A stretch of 7,352 nt of DNA from Euryarchaeota archaeon UBA495. GTDB lineage: Archaea > Thermoplasmatota > Poseidoniia > Poseidoniales > Poseidoniaceae. The position numbers were made by a program, and so were the translations under genes. The DNA lies in contig DALQ01000087.1 in NCBI GenBank assembly GCA_002496845.1, forward strand, positions 1 through 7,352, read 5' to 3'. The notes beneath the pieces are model-generated. The model searched no databases, was not told the origin of the DNA, and was given only the letters and a program-made list of their open reading frames with translations. Below are positions 5,515-7,352 of this stretch, piece after piece (position 1 is the first letter of the stretch; the number at the start of each line of letters is the position of its first letter).

Positions 5515-7352
5515 GGCCAGATGATCCACGCTTGGGTCATGGAACCGTGGCACCAGCCATGCAGTTCATGCCCAGACGTTCCGTCATGAGCCACGAAGAC
5601 CAACCGTTCCTCGTCGACCAGCAACCCTCCGTAGCGGCCCGAATCGGCGTCTCCCGAGGGAAAGGGATCGTGGAGCAGGGCGTGTCCTTCGGTGGTCAAA
5701 CGATGCAGCGCTGTGCCGTTCCCATCGTCAGCCAACACCGCCACGCCGTCGAGAAACGGCACGGCGGCACGCGGCAGCGAACCGCTCCAACCCGCCACCA
5801 TCTCATGCACATGCGTGCCGTTCACCGTGCCGTCTGTGCTGCATGGCTCGGCTCCGTTGGCCATCGTGACGCAAGAAAACCAGAGCCGTCCGTTGTGGTG
5901 AATCGGCCCCATGTCATCGCCCGGATTCATCACGGTCGTCGACAGGCGCAGGACTTCATCCGTTGAGGCATTCCAGCGCCACAGGGAGGCATCAGCCCCG
6001 TCCAGAACGGCGTCGAACACCACGCCTCCGTCCAACGCGACCAGCCCGAAGGTGGTCCCAACGAAAGACGGAGCCTGCCCGCTTCCGCTGCGGACAAGAT
6101 GGGTGATCTGCCGCGGAGGTTGTGCAGGGTCAAGGTGAATCAATTGCCGGCCTTCCGGCGTCGTTCCGACCACCACGATGCCTTGGTCGACCGCCACGCC
6201 GTGTGCAGGCGAGGACGAACCAGAGGCCCAGATCTCGAAGCTTTGCACCGTGCCGTCGGCATGGATGAGTGCGGGCTCGACGTCGCCCGCCGCGTTTTCA
6301 GCCTCCATCCACAAGCCTTCTTCGCTGACCGTGACCAGTTCCTGGCCCATCCGCTGGATTCCCGTGGCCCATTGGCGCAAGGCGTCACCTCCGACGAAAG
6401 CAGGATGCAGGTCGAGGGCCATGGTCCCGCTCGGCGTTCCGTCCGTCCACCACGGCAGGCCAACGCCTCCCGGACGGGTGAGGATGTACCCGTCCAACCA
6501 TGGCACAAGGGTGCTGCCACCGTCCACGGTGTCTCCTGAAGCATCGGCGGTAAGGCGAACTGGGGCCATGCCCGTTCCGTTGAGCGCCCACAGGTCATGA
6601 TGCCCGTTGGCGCCCGTTGCATCGAACACCACGGCGGCATGGTCGCCACCGTCGTGCAAGCCAAGGTGCAGCCCGGGTTGCGCGTCACCGCTGGGGTTCA
6701 GGTCCGCCACAAGGTGCGGTGCCCGCCATCCATCGTCGAAGAGGTGCAATTCACACCCGTGCATTCCGTCAACCATGGCGGCGTAGAGGTCGCCGTCGAT
6801 GTGGTTCATCGCATCACAAGATGGGCTGAGAGAGTCTGCGATTCCAGTTCTCAAATCGGACAGAGGCCCCGCGCGAAGGTCGGTGGCACAGATGCGCACC
6901 GTTTCGTCGACTTCTCCGGGATGCAGGACGCCATCGTCTGCGAGGCCACCTTCACCGTCGTCCACGCCGATGTGAAGCAGCAGGCCAACGGGACACACGC
7001 CCGCGTCCGGAAGGGCCGAGACGATCAAACTGGACGTGCCGTTGTGTCCATGGTCGCCATCGACCCCGCCCGCGCCGTCTTCACCTTGAGGGCCGCTGAC
7101 CCCCGGGCTTCCATCTGCTCCTGTGCACAGGTGCGAGGCATCCAGCACCTCTTCCTCATCGAGCACGCCGCTGGCGTTGAGGTCCAATCCCCACTGGTAG
7201 GCCACGCCACCCGCAGGGCACACCTCTCCGGGAGGCAAGGAGTTGGACGACATGAGCACGCTCACTCCGTTGGCTCCCGGCGACCCTGCGTTGCCTCTGA
7301 CGCCGTCACAGACCGGCATGCTTCCTTCGCGTTCCGTGGCTTTGAGCACACC
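5511..7352 (-). CDS. Extracellular repeat protein: Cys/EF-hand-like units, collagen-like tracts and ELWxxDGT-type propeller (5'-partial)
   Basis: The frame reads from the right edge to TAG (5511-5513) and is open at the edge. The GTG at 7347-7349 is probably internal, because the residues around it are the end of a repeat unit, so the gene is 5'-partial. Numbering from that codon gives 612 residues. The first 155 hold three Cys-containing units (the first cut by the edge) joined by Gly-X-Y tracts, resembling what I recall as DUF7151. Residues 188-600 hold about nine repeats of 46-52 residues with degenerate ELWxxDGTxxGT-like signatures. Examples are LHLFDD with VADLNPSGDAQP, WWTDGTPSGTMALDLHP, PCSTDGTVNGTHVHEM, and HDGTSGHELHGW at the end. 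Such repeats occur in secreted or surface proteins and probably fold as a beta-propeller. Six N-X-S/T sequons and many Cys support an extracellular location. No C-terminal membrane span is present, so it is either secreted or anchored by its unseen N-terminus. Ligand and function are unknown. Confidence 0.87.
   Translation of the reverse strand, partial: GVLKATEREGSMPVCDGVRGNAGSPGANGVSVLMSSNSLPPGEVCPAGGVAYQWGLDLNASGVLDEEEVLDASHLCTGADGSPGVSGPQGEDGAGGVDGDHGHNGTSSLIVSALPDAGVCPVGLLLHIGVDDGEGGLADDGVLHPGEVDETVRICATDLRAGPLSDLRTGIADSLSPSCDAMNHIDGDLYAAMVDGMHGCELHLFDDGWRAPHLVADLNPSGDAQPGLHLGLHDGGDHAAVVFDATGANGHHDLWALNGTGMAPVRLTADASGDTVDGGSTLVPWLDGYILTRPGGVGLPWWTDGTPSGTMALDLHPAFVGGDALRQWATGIQRMGQELVTVSEEGLWMEAENAAGDVEPALIHADGTVQSFEIWASGSSSPAHGVAVDQGIVVVGTTPEGRQLIHLDPAQPPRQITHLVRSGSGQAPSFVGTTFGLVALDGGVVFDAVLDGADASLWRWNASTDEVLRLSTTVMNPGDDMGPIHHNGRLWFSCVTMANGAEPCSTDGTVNGTHVHEMVAGWSGSLPRAAVPFLDGVAVLADDGNGTALHRLTTEGHALLHDPFPSGDADSGRYGGLLVDEERLVFVAHDGTSGHELHGWCHGSMTQAWIIWP
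5550..6788 (-). repeat. About nine ELWxxDGT-type repeats, probable beta-propeller
   Basis: Units begin near residues 188, 237, 284, 335, 387, 436, 485, 533 and 579 of the minus-strand protein, a spacing of 46 to 52. Most units show a hydrophobic strand, a D/N-G turn, an ELW-like or DGT-like segment, a hydrophobic strand such as VADLNP or ALDLHP, and a Gly/Ser/Asp turn. Units 4 and 5 have lost most of the signature. The last unit is short and ends with HDGTSGHELHGW just before the stop, which is where a closing strand would be expected if the ring closes by a split blade. The repeats are diverged at DNA level, so they are visible only in protein. Confidence 0.65.
7032..7121 (-). repeat. Collagen-like Gly-X-Y tract between Cys units 2 and 3
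   Basis: Ten consecutive triplets with Gly in the first position (GAD GSP GVS GPQ GED and on to GTS) join the second and third Cys units, at residues 77-106. The X and Y positions are mostly small, acidic or polar, with only two Pro. It is long enough for an extended spacer but short for a stable triple helix on its own. Confidence 0.75.
7266..7304 (-). repeat. Short collagen-like Gly-X-Y tract between Cys units 1 and 2
   Basis: Four Gly-X-Y triplets plus a following Gly (GVR GNA GSP GAN G, residues 16-28) link the truncated first Cys unit to the second. It repeats, in shorter form, the spacer found between units 2 and 3, which shows that the domain plus spacer is the repeating module. Confidence 0.65.

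Larger units (their letters stand above)
6885..7352 (-). repeat. Three Cys-rich EF-hand-like units (DUF7151-like)
   Basis: Unit 1 is cut by the right edge and ends ...GVLKATE...VCDG. Unit 2 spans about residues 29-76 and unit 3 about 105-155. In all three the Glu that ends the loop is exactly eight residues before a Cys (E6-C14, E67-C75, E146-C154). Units 2 and 3 have a second Cys earlier (C44, C119) in a CP-x-G context. Unit 2 has a perfect EF-hand-type loop, DLNASGVLDEEE at residues 56-67 (bases 7149-7184), with ligand residues at positions 1, 3, 5, 9 and 12 and Gly at 6. Unit 3 has five extra residues in this loop and His at position 9, and unit 1 has Lys at position 9, so those two probably bind calcium poorly or not at all. 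Confidence 0.7.

Noticed and set aside
5532..6600. Several plus-strand open frames of 140 or so codons opposite the propeller gene
   Set aside because: They lack domain signatures. The minus-strand frame has regular repeats, sequons and Cys spacing, which identify it as the coding strand.

Overview
The window most likely comes from a marine archaeon of the Marine Group II / Candidatus Poseidoniales type. This is an inference from gene style; there is no marker RNA or other phylogenetic anchor here. The DNA is GC-rich (about 60% by eye). It encodes a very large secreted beta-rich protein with one C-terminal membrane span and an acidic tail rich in WWY motifs. It also encodes a second extracellular protein that joins Cys-rich, EF-hand-like repeats (resembling what I recall as DUF7151), collagen-like Gly-X-Y tracts and ELWxxDGT-type repeats. 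Both proteins are rich in N-X-S/T sequons. A bacterium with similar surface proteins cannot be excluded.

Layout: (1) Bases 1-3731, plus strand: the C-terminal 1,240 or so residues of a giant surface protein whose frame is open through the left edge, so its true start and signal peptide lie outside. In order it shows a Thr/Gly/Asn/Ser linker, a beta-rich region, at least three Ig-like modules closing on a D-x-AG motif, a CARDB-like domain, one transmembrane helix, and a cytoplasmic tail with an acidic stretch and two DG(T/S)WWY repeats. (2) A 40-base gap. (3) Bases 3772-5514, plus strand: a complete glutamine-dependent NAD+ synthetase (nadE) with both catalytic domains intact. (4) Bases 5511-7352, minus strand: the C-terminal 613 or so codons of an extracellular repeat protein, open through the right edge and convergent with nadE. 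The two stop codons interlock in the four bases CTAA.

The window is almost entirely coding. There are no RNA genes, insertion sequences, CRISPR arrays or convincing terminators. nadE is housekeeping cofactor synthesis. The two flanking genes encode cell-surface proteins of unknown ligand, and nothing in the sequence links them functionally to nadE beyond adjacency. The most interesting structure is in the minus-strand protein. It has three units with an exact E-to-C spacing of eight residues, one with a canonical EF-hand loop, separated by collagen-like spacers. These are followed by about nine repeats at a 46-52 residue period that look like a beta-propeller. No new defence or mobile system is visible.
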